Below are positions 1 through 9,219 of a stretch of 36,501 nucleotides of DNA, piece after piece. Every line of letters starts with the position of its first letter. Within the stretch, counting starts at the first letter, position 1. This DNA comes from Rhodospirillales bacterium (lineage in GTDB: Bacteria; Pseudomonadota; Alphaproteobacteria; Dongiales; Dongiaceae), in NCBI GenBank assembly GCA_009885795.1, contig VFKA01000022.1:1-36501 (forward strand), in the 5' to 3' direction. A program made the position numbers and the translations under genes. The notes under the pieces were generated by a model. The model saw only the letters and a list, made by a program, of their open reading frames with translations, ran no database searches and had not been told where the DNA came from.

Positions 1-125
1 GCGACAACATCTCGATGGAGGTGCATTTGATCGCGCCCATCGCGATGGACGAGGGCTTGCGCTTCGCCATCCGCGAGGGCGGGCGCACGGTCGGCGCCGG
101 CGTCGTCGCCTCCGTCATCGAATAG
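1..125 (+). CDS. tuf: Elongation factor Tu, C-terminal end (partial)
   Basis: The window opens inside a reading frame whose first complete codon is at position 3; 40 codons and a TAG stop remain. The translation ends [20 protein letters not shown], which is the conserved end of EF-Tu domain 3 (the beta-barrel that contacts the tRNA T stem). EF-Tu is the GTPase that delivers aminoacyl-tRNA to the ribosome. It lies 8 bases before rpsJ, the usual tuf-rpsJ junction of proteobacterial str/S10 clusters. The GTPase domain and start lie outside the window. Confidence 0.96.
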   Translation, partial: DNISMEVHLIAPIAMDEGLRFAIREGGRTVGAGVVASVIE

Positions 126-133
126 GCGATATC

Positions 134-448
134 ATGGACAACCAGAACATTCGCATTCGTCTCAAGGCGTTCGATCATCGCGTGCTCGATCAATCGACCA
201 GCGAGATCGTCAGCACGGCCAAGCGCACGGGCGCCCAGGTGCTGGGACCGATTCCGCTGCCGACGCGCATCGAGCGGTTCACGGTCCTGCGTTCGCCCCA
301 TGTCGACAAGAAGAGCCGCGAGCAATTCGAGATCCGCACCCATAAGCGCCTGCTCGACATCATCGATCCGACGCCGCAGACCGTGGACGCGCTAATGAAG
401 CTCGATCTCGCCGCCGGCGTCGACGTCGAAATCAAGCTGCGCAGCTGA
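134..448 (+). CDS. rpsJ: 30S ribosomal protein S10 (NusE)
   Basis: The product has 104 residues, the normal S10 length. S10 sits in the 30S head and, as NusE, joins NusB in transcription antitermination. The frame carries the S10 signature around residues 54-72 ([13 protein letters not shown] then IRTHKR) and the [19 protein letters not shown] end. The ATG follows the tuf stop by 8 bases with only a weak upstream purine stretch, so translational coupling to tuf is likely. It is the first gene of the S10 cluster, and rplC follows 22 bases downstream. Confidence 0.97.
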   Translation: MDNQNIRIRLKAFDHRVLDQSTSEIVSTAKRTGAQVLGPIPLPTRIERFTVLRSPHVDKKSREQFEIRTHKRLLDIIDPTPQTVDALMKLDLAAGVDVEIKLRS

Positions 449-470
449 GCGGATTCTGGAGTAGGCAATC

Positions 471-1256
471 ATGCGAACCGGTCTCATCGCCAAGAAGCTC
501 GGAATGACGCGCGTCTTCGCCGAAGACGGCGCCGACGTTCCGGTGACCGTGCTGCGGGTCGATCATTGCCAGGTGGTCGCCGTACGCACCGCCGAGCGCG
601 ACGGCTACACCGCCGTTCAGCTGGGCGTCGGCTCGGCCAAGCCGAAATCGCTGACCAAGGCCGAGCGCGGCCACTTCGCCAAGGCCAAGGTGGAACCCAA
701 ACGCAAGCTGGCGGAGTTCCGCGTCAGCGCCGACGCGCTGGTCGAGGTGGGGGCCGAGATCTCGGCCGAGCATTTCGTGCCCGGGCAGTTCGTCGACGTC
801 ACCGGCATCACCATCGGCAAGGGCTTCGCCGGCGCCATGAAGCGGTGGAATTTCGCCGGCTTGCGCGCGACGCATGGCGTGTCCGTCTCGCATCGCAGCC
901 ATGGCTCGACCGGCCATCGCCAGGATCCGGGACGCACCTTCCCGGGAAAGAAGATGGCCGGGCATCTGGGCGACGAGCGGGTGACGACCCTCAACCTCAG
1001 GGTCGTCTCGACCGACGCCGACCAAGGGCTGATCGTGGTCAGGGGCGCGGTGCCGGGAGCGGAAGGCTCCTTCGTCCTCGTGCGCGACGCCGCCAAGCGC
1101 AAGGCCCCGGACGGCTTGCCGTTCCCGGCCGCGCTCAAGGGCGGGGCCGCGCCGGCTCCGGAATTAAGTGCACTGTCACCGAAATCACCGATAAGTGCAC
1201 TGTCACCGAAATCGGAATTAAGTGCACTGTCACCGAAATCGGGGCAAGAGCCATGA
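471..1256 (+). CDS. rplC: 50S ribosomal protein L3 with repeat-derived C-terminal tail
   Basis: L3 is an early-assembling 23S rRNA binder near the peptidyl-transferase centre. The frame starts [16 protein letters not shown], has the core signature [13 protein letters not shown] at residues 116-128, and keeps GHRQDPGR at 148-155, whose Gln151 matches the glutamine methylated by PrmB in E. coli. At 261 residues it is longer than the usual 210-250. The last part is odd: residues 231-257 are three 9-residue copies of (E/P)(L/I)SALSPKS, encoded by a 27-bp DNA repeat, followed by GQEP. The stop overlaps the rplD start as ATGA. A GGAG motif precedes the start. Confidence 0.96.
   Translation: MRTGLIAKKLGMTRVFAEDGADVPVTVLRVDHCQVVAVRTAERDGYTAVQLGVGSAKPKSLTKAERGHFAKAKVEPKRKLAEFRVSADALVEVGAEISAEHFVPGQFVDVTGITIGKGFAGAMKRWNFAGLRATHGVSVSHRSHGSTGHRQDPGRTFPGKKMAGHLGDERVTTLNLRVVSTDADQGLIVVRGAVPGAEGSFVLVRDAAKRKAPDGLPFPAALKGGAAPAPELSALSPKSPISALSPKSELSALSPKSGQEP
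1161..1240 (+). repeat. Three tandem 27-bp repeats inside the 3' end of rplC
   Basis: The 22-base core TAAGTGCACTGTCACCGAAATC occurs at 1165-1186, 1192-1213 and 1219-1240. The period is exactly 27 bp, so every copy is read in the same frame of rplC. The core has the GTGCAC palindrome and resembles dispersed GTGCACTGTCCCC-type repeats that I recall from intergenic regions near REP-associated transposase genes in other bacteria; that link is from memory. The third copy ends 12 bases before the rplD start codon. Confidence 0.9.
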
Positions 1257-1873
1257 AACTCTCCGTGACCAGCCTCGACAACACGACCGTCGGCGAGATC
1301 GAGCTCGACGACAAGGTGTTCGGCTTGCCGATGCGCAAGGACATCCTGGCACGCGCGGTCAACTGGCAGCTCGCCAAGCGGCGCCAGGGCACGCACAAGG
1401 CCAAGACGGTGAAGGACGTGAGCGGCACCACCAAGAAGCCCCATGCCCAGAAGGGCACCGGGCGCGCGCGCGCGGGGTCGTTGCGATCGGCGCAATTCCG
1501 CGGCGGCGGCGTCGTGTTCGGCCCGGTGGTGCGCAGCCACGCGCACGACCTGCCGAAGAAGGTGCGCAAGCTGGCGTTGAAAGTAGCACTTTCCAGCAAG
1601 CAGGCGGACGGCAAGCTGGTGGTGCTGGACGCGGCCACGCTGAAAGGCGCCAAGACCAAGGATCTCGCCAAGAGATTCGCCAAGCTCGGCTGGGTCAACG
1701 CGCTGCTGATCGGCGGCGCCACGCTCGATGAGAATTTCCGCCGCGCCACCGCCAACATCCGCGAGATCGACCTGCTGCCGCAACAGGGCGTGAACGTCTA
1801 CGACATCCTGCGGCGCGACACGCTGGTCCTGACCAAGGACGCGGTGGTGCATTTGGAGGCACGACTGAAATGA
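1253..1873 (+). CDS. rplD: 50S ribosomal protein L4
   Basis: This 206-residue protein binds 23S rRNA domain I, and its long loop lines the exit tunnel. The loop is recognisable as [20 protein letters not shown] followed by VVFGP. The C-terminal part ([25 protein letters not shown]) also matches L4. In E. coli L4 autoregulates the S10 operon; no leader can be judged here because the operon start lies upstream. The start overlaps the rplC stop (ATGA). The rplW start overlaps its own stop the same way, so L3-L4-L23 are translationally coupled. Confidence 0.97.
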   Translation: MKLSVTSLDNTTVGEIELDDKVFGLPMRKDILARAVNWQLAKRRQGTHKAKTVKDVSGTTKKPHAQKGTGRARAGSLRSAQFRGGGVVFGPVVRSHAHDLPKKVRKLALKVALSSKQADGKLVVLDAATLKGAKTKDLAKRFAKLGWVNALLIGGATLDENFRRATANIREIDLLPQQGVNVYDILRRDTLVLTKDAVVHLEARLK

Positions 1874-2202
1874 GCCGGGCCCGCGCGATCCGCCCGATCG
1901 CGGTCAAGCTGACCACGGAGCGGATGTACGACATGATCCGCTTTCCGGTGGTGACCGAGAAGTCGACCGCCGGCTCCGCGCACGGCCAGGTGACGTTCCG
2001 CGTGCCCGTGGACGCCAGCAAGCCGGAGATCAAGGCCGCGATCGAAGGCGTCTTCAAGGTGAAGGTCCTCGCGGTCAACACCTTGCGTCAACAAGGCAAG
2101 TTGAAGCGTTTCAAGGGCATCTTCGGCAGGCGCGTCGAATACAAAAAAGCGATGGTGACCCTGGCCGAGGGCCAGACCATCGACGTGACGACGGGAGTCT
2201 AG
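1870..2202 (+). CDS. rplW: 50S ribosomal protein L23
   Basis: L23 lies at the tunnel exit and docks trigger factor and SRP. The match begins at [14 protein letters not shown] and runs through the loop [13 protein letters not shown] to the end. The ATGA-overlapping start at 1870 gives 110 residues, about 12 more than usual. An internal ATG at 1924, preceded by GGAG with very short spacing, would give a canonical-length protein of 92 residues. I report the coupled start because the operon uses ATGA junctions repeatedly, but the N-terminal 18 residues ([18 protein letters not shown]) are not typical. Confidence 0.93.
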   Translation: MSRARAIRPIAVKLTTERMYDMIRFPVVTEKSTAGSAHGQVTFRVPVDASKPEIKAAIEGVFKVKVLAVNTLRQQGKLKRFKGIFGRRVEYKKAMVTLAEGQTIDVTTGV

Positions 2203-2205
2203 GTC

Positions 2206-3039
2206 ATGGCGCTCAAGAGCTACAAGCCGGTGACGCCCAGCATGCGGGAGCTGGTGATCGTCGATCGTTCGGAGCTGCACAAGGGCGGCCCGTTGAAGGC
2301 CTTGAGCGAAGGCCTGCGCAAGACCGGCGGACGGAACAATTACGGGCGGACGACGGCCCGGCGCATGGGCGGCGGACACAAGCGGCGCTACCGCATCATC
2401 GACTTCAAGCGCCGGAAGTTCGACGTGCCGGCGACGGTCGAACGCCTGGAATACGACCCCAACCGGACCGGCTTCATCGCCTTGGTCCGCTACGATGACG
2501 GCGAGCTCAGCTACATCCTGGCGCCGCAGCGCCTGAAGGTCGGCGACAAGATCGTGGCCGGCGAACGCGCCGACATCAAGCCGGGCAACGCCATGCCCTT
2601 GAAGAGCATTCCGGTCGGCACCATCGTCCACAACGTCGAGATGAAGATGGGGCGGGGCGGGCAGATCGCGCGCGCCGGCGGTACCTACGTCCAGCTCGTC
2701 GGCCGCGACGCCGGCTACGCGCTTTTGCGCATGAGTTCGGGCGAAGTGCGCCGCGTGCGCGCCGAGTGCATGGCGACGATCGGCGCGGTATCGAACCCCG
2801 ATCAGCAGAACATCAACATCGGCAAGGCGGGGCGCAGCCGTTGGCTCGGCATACGCCCCTCCGTGCGCGGCGTGGCGATGAACCCGGTCGATCACCCCCA
2901 TGGCGGCGGCGAGGGGCGAACCTCGGGCGGGCGCCACCCGGTGACGCCCTGGGGCAAGGGGACCAAGGGCAAGAAGACCCGCAAGAACAAGAAGACCGGG
3001 TCGATGATCGTGCGCCGCCGCACGCTGAAGCAACGGTAG
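2206..3039 (+). CDS. rplB: 50S ribosomal protein L2
   Basis: L2 is a 277-residue primary 23S rRNA-binding protein required for subunit joining and peptidyl transfer. The frame holds the C-terminal signature [19 protein letters not shown] at residues 225-243; His230 corresponds to the functionally important His229 of E. coli. The N-terminal [17 protein letters not shown] and the RNA-binding [19 protein letters not shown] segment are also typical. It starts three bases after the rplW stop. Length is normal. Confidence 0.97.
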   Translation: MALKSYKPVTPSMRELVIVDRSELHKGGPLKALSEGLRKTGGRNNYGRTTARRMGGGHKRRYRIIDFKRRKFDVPATVERLEYDPNRTGFIALVRYDDGELSYILAPQRLKVGDKIVAGERADIKPGNAMPLKSIPVGTIVHNVEMKMGRGGQIARAGGTYVQLVGRDAGYALLRMSSGEVRRVRAECMATIGAVSNPDQQNINIGKAGRSRWLGIRPSVRGVAMNPVDHPHGGGEGRTSGGRHPVTPWGKGTKGKKTRKNKKTGSMIVRRRTLKQR

Positions 3040-3054
3040 GAGAGGCGCTTTCCC

Positions 3055-3345
3055 ATGACTCGCTCGGTTTGGAAAGGTCCGTTCGTCGACGGCTACATGC
3101 TGAAGAAGGCGCAAGGCGTGCGCGCCGGCGGTCGCAACGAGGTGATCAAGACCTGGTCGCGGCGTTCGACGATCCTGCCGCAATTCGTCGGGCTGACCTT
3201 CGGTGTTTACAACGGCCACAAGTTTTTGCCGGTGCTGGTGACGGAAAACATGATCGGCCACAAATTCGGCGAGTTCTCGCCGACCCGCACCTTTCACGGC
3301 CACACCGGCGACCGCAAGGCCAAGCGCGTGGAGACGCCGGCATGA
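3055..3345 (+). CDS. rpsS: 30S ribosomal protein S19
   Basis: This 96-residue S19 forms a complex with S13 in the 30S head. It shows the family start [18 protein letters not shown], the [19 protein letters not shown] core and the [17 protein letters not shown] end. A GGAG motif lies upstream of the ATG. The stop overlaps the rplV start (ATGA at 3342). Confidence 0.97.
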   Translation: MTRSVWKGPFVDGYMLKKAQGVRAGGRNEVIKTWSRRSTILPQFVGLTFGVYNGHKFLPVLVTENMIGHKFGEFSPTRTFHGHTGDRKAKRVETPA

Positions 3346-3722
3346 GCAAACCCTCGCGCCCGCGCTCGCTCGACGAGACCGAGGCCAAGGCGGTGGCGCG
3401 CAACATCCGCGTCAGCCCGCGCAAGCTCAATCTGGTGGCCGAATCCATTCGCGGCAAGGCGGCAGGCCGCGCCATGAACGACCTTACCTTCATGCGCAAG
3501 CGGATCGCCATCGACGTGAGGAAGGTCTTGCAATCGGCCATCGCCAACGCCGAGAACAACCATCAGCTCGACGTCGATCGTCTCTACGTCTCCGAGGCGC
3601 ATGTCGGGCGAAGTTTCGCCATGAAACGGTTTCATGCCCGCGCGCGCGGCCGCTCCGGCACGATCATGAAGACGTTCAGCAACCTCACCGTCATCGTGCG
3701 CGAACGCAAGGAGACCGCCTGA
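3342..3722 (+). CDS. rplV: 50S ribosomal protein L22
   Basis: Starting from the ATG that overlaps the rpsS stop, the frame gives 126 residues. L22 binds all 23S domains, and its hairpin lines the exit tunnel beside L4. Residues match the family in [21 protein letters not shown], in the [16 protein letters not shown] segment, and in the hairpin region [19 protein letters not shown]. There is a short basic N-terminal extension ([18 protein letters not shown]). The reading frame is open far upstream into rplB, but the coupled ATG is the sensible start. Confidence 0.96.
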   Translation: MSKPSRPRSLDETEAKAVARNIRVSPRKLNLVAESIRGKAAGRAMNDLTFMRKRIAIDVRKVLQSAIANAENNHQLDVDRLYVSEAHVGRSFAMKRFHARARGRSGTIMKTFSNLTVIVRERKETA

Positions 3723-3723
3723 T

Positions 3724-4404
3724 ATGGGCCAGAAGGTCAATCCGATCGGACTGCGGCTCGGCATCAATCGCACCTGGGATTCGCGATGGTACGCCGATGA
3801 AGGCTATGCCGGATTGCTGCATGAGGACTTACGCCTGCGAGCCTACCTGAACCAGCGATTGGCGCAGGCCGGGGTCGGGCGCATCGTCATCGAGCGGCCG
3901 GCCAAGAAGGCGCGCATCACCATCCACAGCGCGCGCCCCGGCGTCATCATCGGCAAGAAGGGCGCCGACATCGAGAAGCTGCGCACCGACCTGGCGAAGA
4001 TGACGCAGGCCGAGGTCGCCCTCAATATCGTCGAGATCAGGAAGCCCGAGCTCGATTCGAGATTGGTCGCCGAGAACATCGCCCAGCAGCTCGAGCGCCG
4101 CGTCGCGTTTCGCCGGGCGATGAAGCGCGCGGTGCAATCGGCCATGCGCTTGGGCGCGCAAGGCATCCGCATCACCTGCGGCGGGCGCCTAGGCGGGGCG
4201 GAAATCGCCCGCGTCGAGTGGTACCGCGAAGGCCGCGTGCCGCTGCACACCCTTCGCGCCGAAATCGATTATGGCGAGGCGACGGCGAAGACCGCCTATG
4301 GAACCTGCGGCGTCAAGGTGTGGGTGTTCAAGGGCGAAGTCATGGCGCACGACCCGATGGCGCAAGACAAGCGCGCGATCGAGCAGCAGCCAAGCCGTTC
4401 ATAG
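3724..4404 (+). CDS. rpsC: 30S ribosomal protein S3
   Basis: S3 (226 residues) is part of the mRNA entry tunnel and its helicase activity. It starts [20 protein letters not shown], has a type II KH domain with the GKKG loop at residues 77-80, and the C-terminal domain with [28 protein letters not shown]. It starts one base after the rplV stop. The last 20 or so residues ([15 protein letters not shown]) are variable and unremarkable. Confidence 0.97.
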   Translation: MGQKVNPIGLRLGINRTWDSRWYADEGYAGLLHEDLRLRAYLNQRLAQAGVGRIVIERPAKKARITIHSARPGVIIGKKGADIEKLRTDLAKMTQAEVALNIVEIRKPELDSRLVAENIAQQLERRVAFRRAMKRAVQSAMRLGAQGIRITCGGRLGGAEIARVEWYREGRVPLHTLRAEIDYGEATAKTAYGTCGVKVWVFKGEVMAHDPMAQDKRAIEQQPSRS

Positions 4405-4427
4405 AACGGCGTTCGAGGAAGATCATC

Positions 4428-4856
4428 ATGCAGTCGCCCAAGCGCACCAAGTTTCGCAAGGCCCACAAGGGCCGCATCCATGGCAAGGCCAAGGCCGGCA
4501 CGGCGCTGAACTTCGGGTCCTATGGCCTGAAGGCGACCTCGCCGGGCCGGGTGACCGCGCGCGAGATCGAAGCCGCGCGCCGGGCCATCACGCGGCACAT
4601 GAAGCGGCTCGGCCGCATCTGGATTCGGATTTTTCCCGACGTACCGGTCAGCACCAAGCCGGCCGAAGTGCGCATGGGCAGCGGCAAGGGCACGCCCGAA
4701 TACTGGGTCTGCCGCGTGCATCCCGGCCGCATCATGTTCGAGATCGACGGCGTGCCGCACGACCTGGCGGTGCGCGCCTTCGAGCTGGCGGCGGCCAAGC
4801 TGTCGGTTGCCACGCGATTTGTCGCGCGCATGGACGAGGGGGCCTCGAAACCGTGA
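4428..4856 (+). CDS. rplP: 50S ribosomal protein L16
   Basis: This 142-residue L16 helps position A-site tRNA. It begins [19 protein letters not shown] and contains [22 protein letters not shown] and the [20 protein letters not shown] core, all diagnostic. GAGGAAG lies upstream of the ATG at 4428. The stop TGA overlaps the GTG start of rpmC (GTGA). Length is slightly above the usual 137. Confidence 0.97.
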   Translation: MQSPKRTKFRKAHKGRIHGKAKAGTALNFGSYGLKATSPGRVTAREIEAARRAITRHMKRLGRIWIRIFPDVPVSTKPAEVRMGSGKGTPEYWVCRVHPGRIMFEIDGVPHDLAVRAFELAAAKLSVATRFVARMDEGASKP

Positions 4857-5176
4857 AGATTCAGGATCTGCGGCAGAAAACGGCGGATCAGCTCGCGAGC
4901 GAGCTGACGAACCTGAAGAAAGAGGCGTTCAATTTGCGCTTCCGCAAGGCAAGCGGGCAGCTCGAGAACACGGCGCGCGTGCGCGAAGTGCGACGGAGCA
5001 TCGCGCGGATCAAGACGCTGCTGATCGCGCCGGCGGTGGCGTTGGCGGCGGAGAAGCGCAAGGCCTCGGTCAAGAAACCGGCGGTTGCCAAGCGTAAGGC
5101 CGCGGCCAAGAAACCGGCGGCGGCGAAGCGGTCGCCAGCGGCCAAGAAGCGCGCCACGGCGGGAAAAAAGAGGTAG
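4853..5176 (+). CDS. rpmC: 50S ribosomal protein L29 with long Lys/Ala tail
   Basis: L29 is the small two-helix protein at the tunnel exit next to L23. Residues 1-60 (start [53 protein letters not shown]) are a full L29. The start is GTG at 4853, overlapping the rplP stop. The protein is 107 residues against the usual 60-70. Residues about 66-107 form a low-complexity tail of Lys, Ala, Pro and Arg with repeated [10 protein letters not shown] units, resembling the histone-H1-like tails of bacterial DNA-binding proteins. The next gene starts three bases after the stop. Confidence 0.94.
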   Translation: MKIQDLRQKTADQLASELTNLKKEAFNLRFRKASGQLENTARVREVRRSIARIKTLLIAPAVALAAEKRKASVKKPAVAKRKAAAKKPAAAKRSPAAKKRATAGKKR

Positions 5177-5179
5177 ACG

Positions 5180-5434
5180 ATGCCGAAACGAATTCTGCGG
5201 GGCACCGTCGTCAGCGACAAGCCCAACAAGACCGTGATCGTTCGCGTCGAGCGGCGGGTGACGCATCCGGTGTACAAGAAGGTCATACGGCTTTCGAAGC
5301 GCTACGCCGCGCATGACGAAACCAACGTCTGCAAGATCGGCGACATCGTGAGCATCCGGGAATGCCGGCCTCTCTCCAAGACCAAGTGCTGGGAGGTTGT
5401 GGACCGGGTGGAAGCATCGGCGCGGGCCGGTTGA
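5180..5434 (+). CDS. rpsQ: 30S ribosomal protein S17
   Basis: S17 is an 84-residue OB-fold protein that binds 16S rRNA early in assembly. The start [21 protein letters not shown] and the segment [21 protein letters not shown] are family hallmarks, as is [21 protein letters not shown]. It sits in the standard order between rpmC and rplN, and an AAGAGG motif lies before the ATG. Confidence 0.97.
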   Translation: MPKRILRGTVVSDKPNKTVIVRVERRVTHPVYKKVIRLSKRYAAHDETNVCKIGDIVSIRECRPLSKTKCWEVVDRVEASARAG

Positions 5435-5452
5435 GCGGAAGGCAAAAGTACC

Positions 5453-5821
5453 ATGATCCAGATGCAGACCAATCTCGAAGTCGCCGACAATTCCGGCGCG
5501 CGCCGTGTCCAGTGCATCAAGGTGCTGGGCGGGTCGAAGCGCCGATACGCCACGGTGGGCGACATCATCGTCGTCTCGATCAAGGAGGCGATCCCGCGCG
5601 GCCGCGTGAAGAAGGGCGACGTCCACAAGGCGGTGGTCGTGCGCACCGCGTTTCCGTTGCGCCGGTCCGACGGCAGCGTGATCCGGTTCGACCGCAACGC
5701 GGCCGTGCTGGTGACGCCCCAGGGCGAGCCGATCGGCACGCGCATCTTCGGTCCGGTGACGCGCGAACTGCGGGCCAAGAAATTCATGAAGATCATTTCC
5801 CTGGCGCCGGAAGTTTTGTGA
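5453..5821 (+). CDS. rplN: 50S ribosomal protein L14
   Basis: L14 (122 residues, exactly the family length) is a beta-barrel at the subunit interface. It starts [21 protein letters not shown] and has the motif [13 protein letters not shown] in the variant form [19 protein letters not shown], plus the end [12 protein letters not shown]. It follows rpsQ by 18 bases. Confidence 0.97.
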   Translation: MIQMQTNLEVADNSGARRVQCIKVLGGSKRRYATVGDIIVVSIKEAIPRGRVKKGDVHKAVVVRTAFPLRRSDGSVIRFDRNAAVLVTPQGEPIGTRIFGPVTRELRAKKFMKIISLAPEVL

Positions 5822-5846
5822 TCGGCGGGGGATGAAGAGCAGGACC

Positions 5847-6167
5847 ATGACGGTAAAGTTGAAGATCAAGAAGGGCGATCGGGTGGTGGTCATCACCGGC
5901 GGCGACAAGGGCCGCAGCGGCGAAGTTCTTCGCGTGCTGCGCGAGGAGCGGCGCGTGCTGGTGCAGGGCGTCAACATGGTGAAGCGCCACCACCGGCCGC
6001 GGCCGGGCAATCCGGGAGGAATCGTGGAACGGGAGGCGCCGATCCACGTTTCCAATGTCGCCCACATCGACCCCAAGGACAACAAGCCGAGCCGTATCGG
6101 ATTCAAGGCCGGCGCCGACGGCCGGCGGCTCAGATTCGCTCGCCGCTCCGGCGACGTGATCGATTGA
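5847..6167 (+). CDS. rplX: 50S ribosomal protein L24
   Basis: L24 initiates 50S assembly. The KOW motif is clear ([22 protein letters not shown]), followed by [31 protein letters not shown] prefer the ATG at 5847, giving [11 protein letters not shown] and 106 residues, because it has AGGACC immediately upstream, the same arrangement as rplE. An in-frame ATG at 5832 would add MKSRT. A TTG at 6164 overlaps its stop but is not needed for rplE. Confidence 0.94.
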   Translation: MTVKLKIKKGDRVVVITGGDKGRSGEVLRVLREERRVLVQGVNMVKRHHRPRPGNPGGIVEREAPIHVSNVAHIDPKDNKPSRIGFKAGADGRRLRFARRSGDVID

Positions 6168-6178
6168 GGGTAAGGACC

Positions 6179-6730
6179 ATGGCCTCGCGATTCAAGGAAC
6201 GTTACCTGACCACCCTGCGCCCGGCGCTGATGAAGCAGTTCGGCTATGCCAGCCCCTTGGCGGCGCCGCGCCTCGACAAGATCGTCATCAACATGGGTGT
6301 CGGCGAAGCGGTGCTGGACGCCAAGAAGATGAACGCGGCGGTCGCCGATTTGACGGCGATATCCGGGCAGAAGCCGGTGGTGACGAAGTCGCGGAAATCG
6401 ATCGCGGTCTTCAAGCTGCGCGAAGGCATGACCATCGGCTGCAAGGTGACGCTGCGGGCCGAGCGGATGTACGAGTTTCTCGATCGCCTGGTCACCGTGG
6501 CGCTGCCGCGCGTGCGCGACTTTCGCGGCGTATCGGCCAAGAGCTTCGACGGGCGCGGCAATTTCGCGCTTGGGTTGAAGGAGCAGCTCGTGTTTCCGGA
6601 GATCGACTACGACAAGATCGACGAAGTGCGCGGCATGGACATCGTCATCTGCACGACCGCCAAGACCGATGACGAGGCCAGGGCGTTGTTGAAGGGCTTC
6701 GACATGCCGTTCACGATCGAGAAGGCCTGA
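6179..6730 (+). CDS. rplE: 50S ribosomal protein L5
   Basis: L5 (183 residues) binds 5S rRNA and forms bridge B1b with S13. The frame contains [19 protein letters not shown], the [32 protein letters not shown] block and [24 protein letters not shown], all diagnostic. The ATG at 6179 with AAGGACC before it is better than the upstream TTG at 6164 and gives MASRFKERY. Confidence 0.97.
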   Translation: MASRFKERYLTTLRPALMKQFGYASPLAAPRLDKIVINMGVGEAVLDAKKMNAAVADLTAISGQKPVVTKSRKSIAVFKLREGMTIGCKVTLRAERMYEFLDRLVTVALPRVRDFRGVSAKSFDGRGNFALGLKEQLVFPEIDYDKIDEVRGMDIVICTTAKTDDEARALLKGFDMPFTIEKA

Positions 6731-6738
6731 GAGGAAGC

Positions 6739-7044
6739 ATGGCAAAAACCAGTTCAATCGAGCGCAACAAGAAGCGCGAGCGCATGGTCGCGAAGTTCGC
6801 CGCGAAGCGTCGGGGATTGAAGGACGCGGCCAAGGACGACTCGCTGCCGCCGGAAGATCGATTCGCGGCGCGCCTGAAGCTCGCGGCGATGCCCCGCAAC
6901 GGTTCCGCGGTGCGCATCCGCAACCGCTGCCTGATCACGGGGCGCCCGCGCGGCACCTATCGCAAGTTCAAGTTGTCGCGGCTGTCGATGCGCGAGTTGG
7001 CGTCGCACGGCCAGATCCCCGGCATGGTCAAGGCAAGTTGGTAA
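6739..7044 (+). CDS. rpsN: 30S ribosomal protein S14 (zinc-independent form)
   Basis: This 101-residue S14 has the long form typical of proteobacteria. The C-terminal signature is [21 protein letters not shown], with a single Cys in place of the paired CxxC motifs of the zinc form, so it is the C-minus type. The start [17 protein letters not shown] is standard and GAGAGGAAGC precedes it. It lies between rplE and rpsH as in the spc operon. Confidence 0.97.
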   Translation: MAKTSSIERNKKRERMVAKFAAKRRGLKDAAKDDSLPPEDRFAARLKLAAMPRNGSAVRIRNRCLITGRPRGTYRKFKLSRLSMRELASHGQIPGMVKASW

Positions 7045-7060
7045 GGAGGATAGTGGGAAC

Positions 7061-7459
7061 ATGTCATTGAGCGATCCCCTGGGGGATATGTTGACGCGGA
7101 TTCGTAACGGCCAGAAGGCGCATCTCAGCGATGTGCTGACGCCGGCCTCGCGGTTGCGATCGAACGTGCTCGAAGTGTTGAAGCGCGAAGGCTATATCCG
7201 CGGCTTCGTCGAGGCCGATTTGGACACCGGAGCGAAGAACCTGCGCATCGAACTCAAGTACCACGAGGGCCAGCCGGTGATCCGCGAGATAGCGCGGGTT
7301 TCCAAGCCCGGCCGGCGCGTCTATTCGAAGATCGCCGAACTGCCGCGCGTCTATAACGGTCTAGGCATTTCGATCCTGTCGACGCCGCGCGGCGTCATGT
7401 CCGACAGCGAAGCCCGCGCCGCCAAGGTTGGCGGCGAGGTGCTGTGCCGCGTGTTCTGA
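7061..7459 (+). CDS. rpsH: 30S ribosomal protein S8
   Basis: S8 (132 residues) binds 16S helix 21 and, in E. coli, represses the spc operon at rplE. The family start is [18 protein letters not shown] and the end is [26 protein letters not shown]. It has the strongest Shine-Dalgarno sequence in the ribosomal block, TAAGGAGG at 7043-7050, ten bases before the ATG and overlapping the rpsN stop. Confidence 0.97.
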   Translation: MSLSDPLGDMLTRIRNGQKAHLSDVLTPASRLRSNVLEVLKREGYIRGFVEADLDTGAKNLRIELKYHEGQPVIREIARVSKPGRRVYSKIAELPRVYNGLGISILSTPRGVMSDSEARAAKVGGEVLCRVF

Positions 7460-7469
7460 GGAGCAAGTC

Positions 7470-8003
7470 ATGTCCCGCATAGGCAAGAATCCGGTCGTCG
7501 TTCCCGCGGGCGTCGAGGTGCGCCTCGACGGCGGCGACGTCACGGTGAAGGGCAAGCTGGGCGCGCTCAAGGCCAGTCTCGGCGACCAGGTTCGGATGAC
7601 GTTGAATGACGGCCAGGTGACGGTCGAGCCCGCCAACGACAGCAAGCAGGCCCGGATCATGTGGGGCACCGCGCGCGCCATCGTGCGCAACATGGTGCAA
7701 GGCGTTTCGCAAGGCTACAGCAAGACGCTGGAGATCAACGGCGTGGGCTACCGCGCGTCGGTGCAAGGCACGACCCTGGTGCTGCAACTCGGCTACAGCC
7801 ACGACATCAAGTACCCGATTCCGGCCGACATCGCGATCAAGTGCGAGAAGCCGACCAGCATCCTGATCTCGGGCGCCGACAAGCAGCGCGTGGGTCAGGT
7901 GGCCGCCGAAATTCGCGGCTACCGCAAGCCGGAGCCCTACAAGGGCAAGGGCATCAAGTACAGTGGCGAGACCATCCTGCGCAAGGAAGGCAAGAAGAAG
8001 TAG
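7470..8003 (+). CDS. rplF: 50S ribosomal protein L6
   Basis: L6 (177 residues) lies near the factor-binding site and the sarcin-ricin loop. It starts [17 protein letters not shown] and ends with the conserved [21 protein letters not shown] block. The ATG at 7470 is preceded by TGAGGAGC, in which the TGA is the rpsH stop. The frame is open further upstream into rpsH but has no better start. Confidence 0.97.
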   Translation: MSRIGKNPVVVPAGVEVRLDGGDVTVKGKLGALKASLGDQVRMTLNDGQVTVEPANDSKQARIMWGTARAIVRNMVQGVSQGYSKTLEINGVGYRASVQGTTLVLQLGYSHDIKYPIPADIAIKCEKPTSILISGADKQRVGQVAAEIRGYRKPEPYKGKGIKYSGETILRKEGKKK

Positions 8004-8012
8004 GACAATATC

Positions 8013-8378
8013 ATGGCCGATTCCTTGAAATTGAAAGAACGGCGCCGCTCGCGCGTGCGCACCCAAATCCGTCGCAAGTCGGCCGGCCGGCCACGGCTCT
8101 CGGTGTTCCGCTCGGGCCGGCATATCTATGCGCAAGTGATCGACGATGGGCGCCAAACGACCATCGCCGCCGCATCGAGCATGGATAAGGAGCTGCGCCC
8201 GAGCCTGCCCAAGGGCGGGCCGACCAAGGCCGCCGCCGCCGAGGTGGGCAAGCTTATCGCCAAACGCGCCATCGCGGCGGGTGTCAAGAACGTCGTGTTC
8301 GACCGCGGCGCCTATCTGTTTCACGGCCGGGTCAAGGCCCTGGCCGACGCCGCCCGCGAGGGCGGCCTATCCTTTTAG
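8013..8378 (+). CDS. rplR: 50S ribosomal protein L18
   Basis: L18 (121 residues) binds 5S rRNA and delivers it to the 50S subunit. Characteristic segments are [26 protein letters not shown] and the end [28 protein letters not shown]. The basic N-terminus ([14 protein letters not shown]) fits rRNA binding. It sits between rplF and rpsE as expected. Confidence 0.97.
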   Translation: MADSLKLKERRRSRVRTQIRRKSAGRPRLSVFRSGRHIYAQVIDDGRQTTIAAASSMDKELRPSLPKGGPTKAAAAEVGKLIAKRAIAAGVKNVVFDRGAYLFHGRVKALADAAREGGLSF

Positions 8379-8390
8379 AGGACGTTGTCG

Positions 8391-8969
8391 ATGGCACGAA
8401 GCGCAGGCAAGGGCGGCAAGGGCGATCGCCGGGATCGCGAACGTTCGCGCGAAGATTCCGATATGGTCGAGAAGCTCGTCAGCATCAATCGCGTCGCCAA
8501 GGTGGTGAAGGGCGGACGGCGTTTCGGTTTTGCCGCGCTGGTCGTCGTCGGTGACGGCAAGGGCCGGGCGGGACACGGCGCGGGCAAGGCGCGCGAGGTG
8601 CCGGAGGCGATCCGCAAGGCCACCGAGCATGCCAAGCGCCACATGGTCCGCATACCGTTGCGCGAGGGGCGCACGCTTCATCATGACGTTCTCGGGCGCT
8701 ACGGCGCGGGGCGCGTGGTGCTGCGCGCGGCCAAACCCGGCACCGGCATCATCGCCGGCGGTCCGATCCGCGCCATCTTCGAGGCGCTGGGCGTCGCCGA
8801 CGTGGTGGCGAAGTCGATCGGAACCTCCAATCCGCATAACATGGTGAAAGCCGCGTTCTCGGCGCTGGTCGGCAGCTCCTCGCCGCGCTCGGTCGCGACC
8901 AGGCGGGGAAAACGCGTCGGCGACATCATCGGCCGGCGCGAGACCGGCGCCGTCGAGGCGAAGGAGTAG
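8391..8969 (+). CDS. rpsE: 30S ribosomal protein S5
   Basis: S5 (192 residues) takes part in decoding fidelity and the mRNA entry tunnel. It carries [28 protein letters not shown], the loop altered in ram and spectinomycin-resistant mutants, and the [18 protein letters not shown] motif. The first 25 residues are a charged variable extension. The ATG at 8391 follows GAGGA by about eight bases; a TTG six bases upstream is an unlikely alternative. Confidence 0.97.
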   Translation: MARSAGKGGKGDRRDRERSREDSDMVEKLVSINRVAKVVKGGRRFGFAALVVVGDGKGRAGHGAGKAREVPEAIRKATEHAKRHMVRIPLREGRTLHHDVLGRYGAGRVVLRAAKPGTGIIAGGPIRAIFEALGVADVVAKSIGTSNPHNMVKAAFSALVGSSSPRSVATRRGKRVGDIIGRRETGAVEAKE

Positions 8970-8973
8970 CGCC

Positions 8974-9168
8974 ATGGCCAAGATAGAGTCGAAGATCGAG
9001 GTCACCCAGACCGGCAGCCACATCGGCCGCCCGGAGGACCAGCGCCAGACCCTCATCGGATTGGGGCTCAACAAGCGCCACCGCGTCCGCGTACTCGTGG
9101 ACACGCCGTCCGTGCGCGGCATGATTCGCAAAGTCGGCCACCTGGTCAGCGTCAAGCCGGTGGCTTGA
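8974..9168 (+). CDS. rpmD: 50S ribosomal protein L30
   Basis: This 64-residue L30 contains the family motif [21 protein letters not shown] and ends [18 protein letters not shown]. It starts four bases after the rpsE stop, with GAAGGAG of the rpsE end serving as ribosome-binding site. It stands in the bacterial spc order rpsE-rpmD-rplO. Confidence 0.96.
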   Translation: MAKIESKIEVTQTGSHIGRPEDQRQTLIGLGLNKRHRVRVLVDTPSVRGMIRKVGHLVSVKPVA

Positions 9169-9219
9169 ACCGGCGGCGGCAGGCACCATTTCTTTCAGAG
9201 ACAAGATCGGCGGGTAAGG

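Noticed and set aside
1161-1240. Possible CRISPR array from the regularly spaced repeats in rplC
   Set aside because: The spacing of 27 bp leaves only 5 bases between 22-base units and the units lie within a coding region. There are no cas genes in the window.
6164-6181. TTG at 6164 as the rplE start overlapping the rplX stop
   Set aside because: The ATG at 6179 with AAGGACC directly upstream gives the canonical L5 N-terminus and length.
4520-6757. A 745-codon open frame on the minus strand across rplP-rplE, and similar long ones (8926-11028; 30869-33313)
   Set aside because: They are antisense to unmistakable genes, have no recognisable domains and show the His/Arg/Asp-rich composition expected from reading high-GC genes on the wrong strand.
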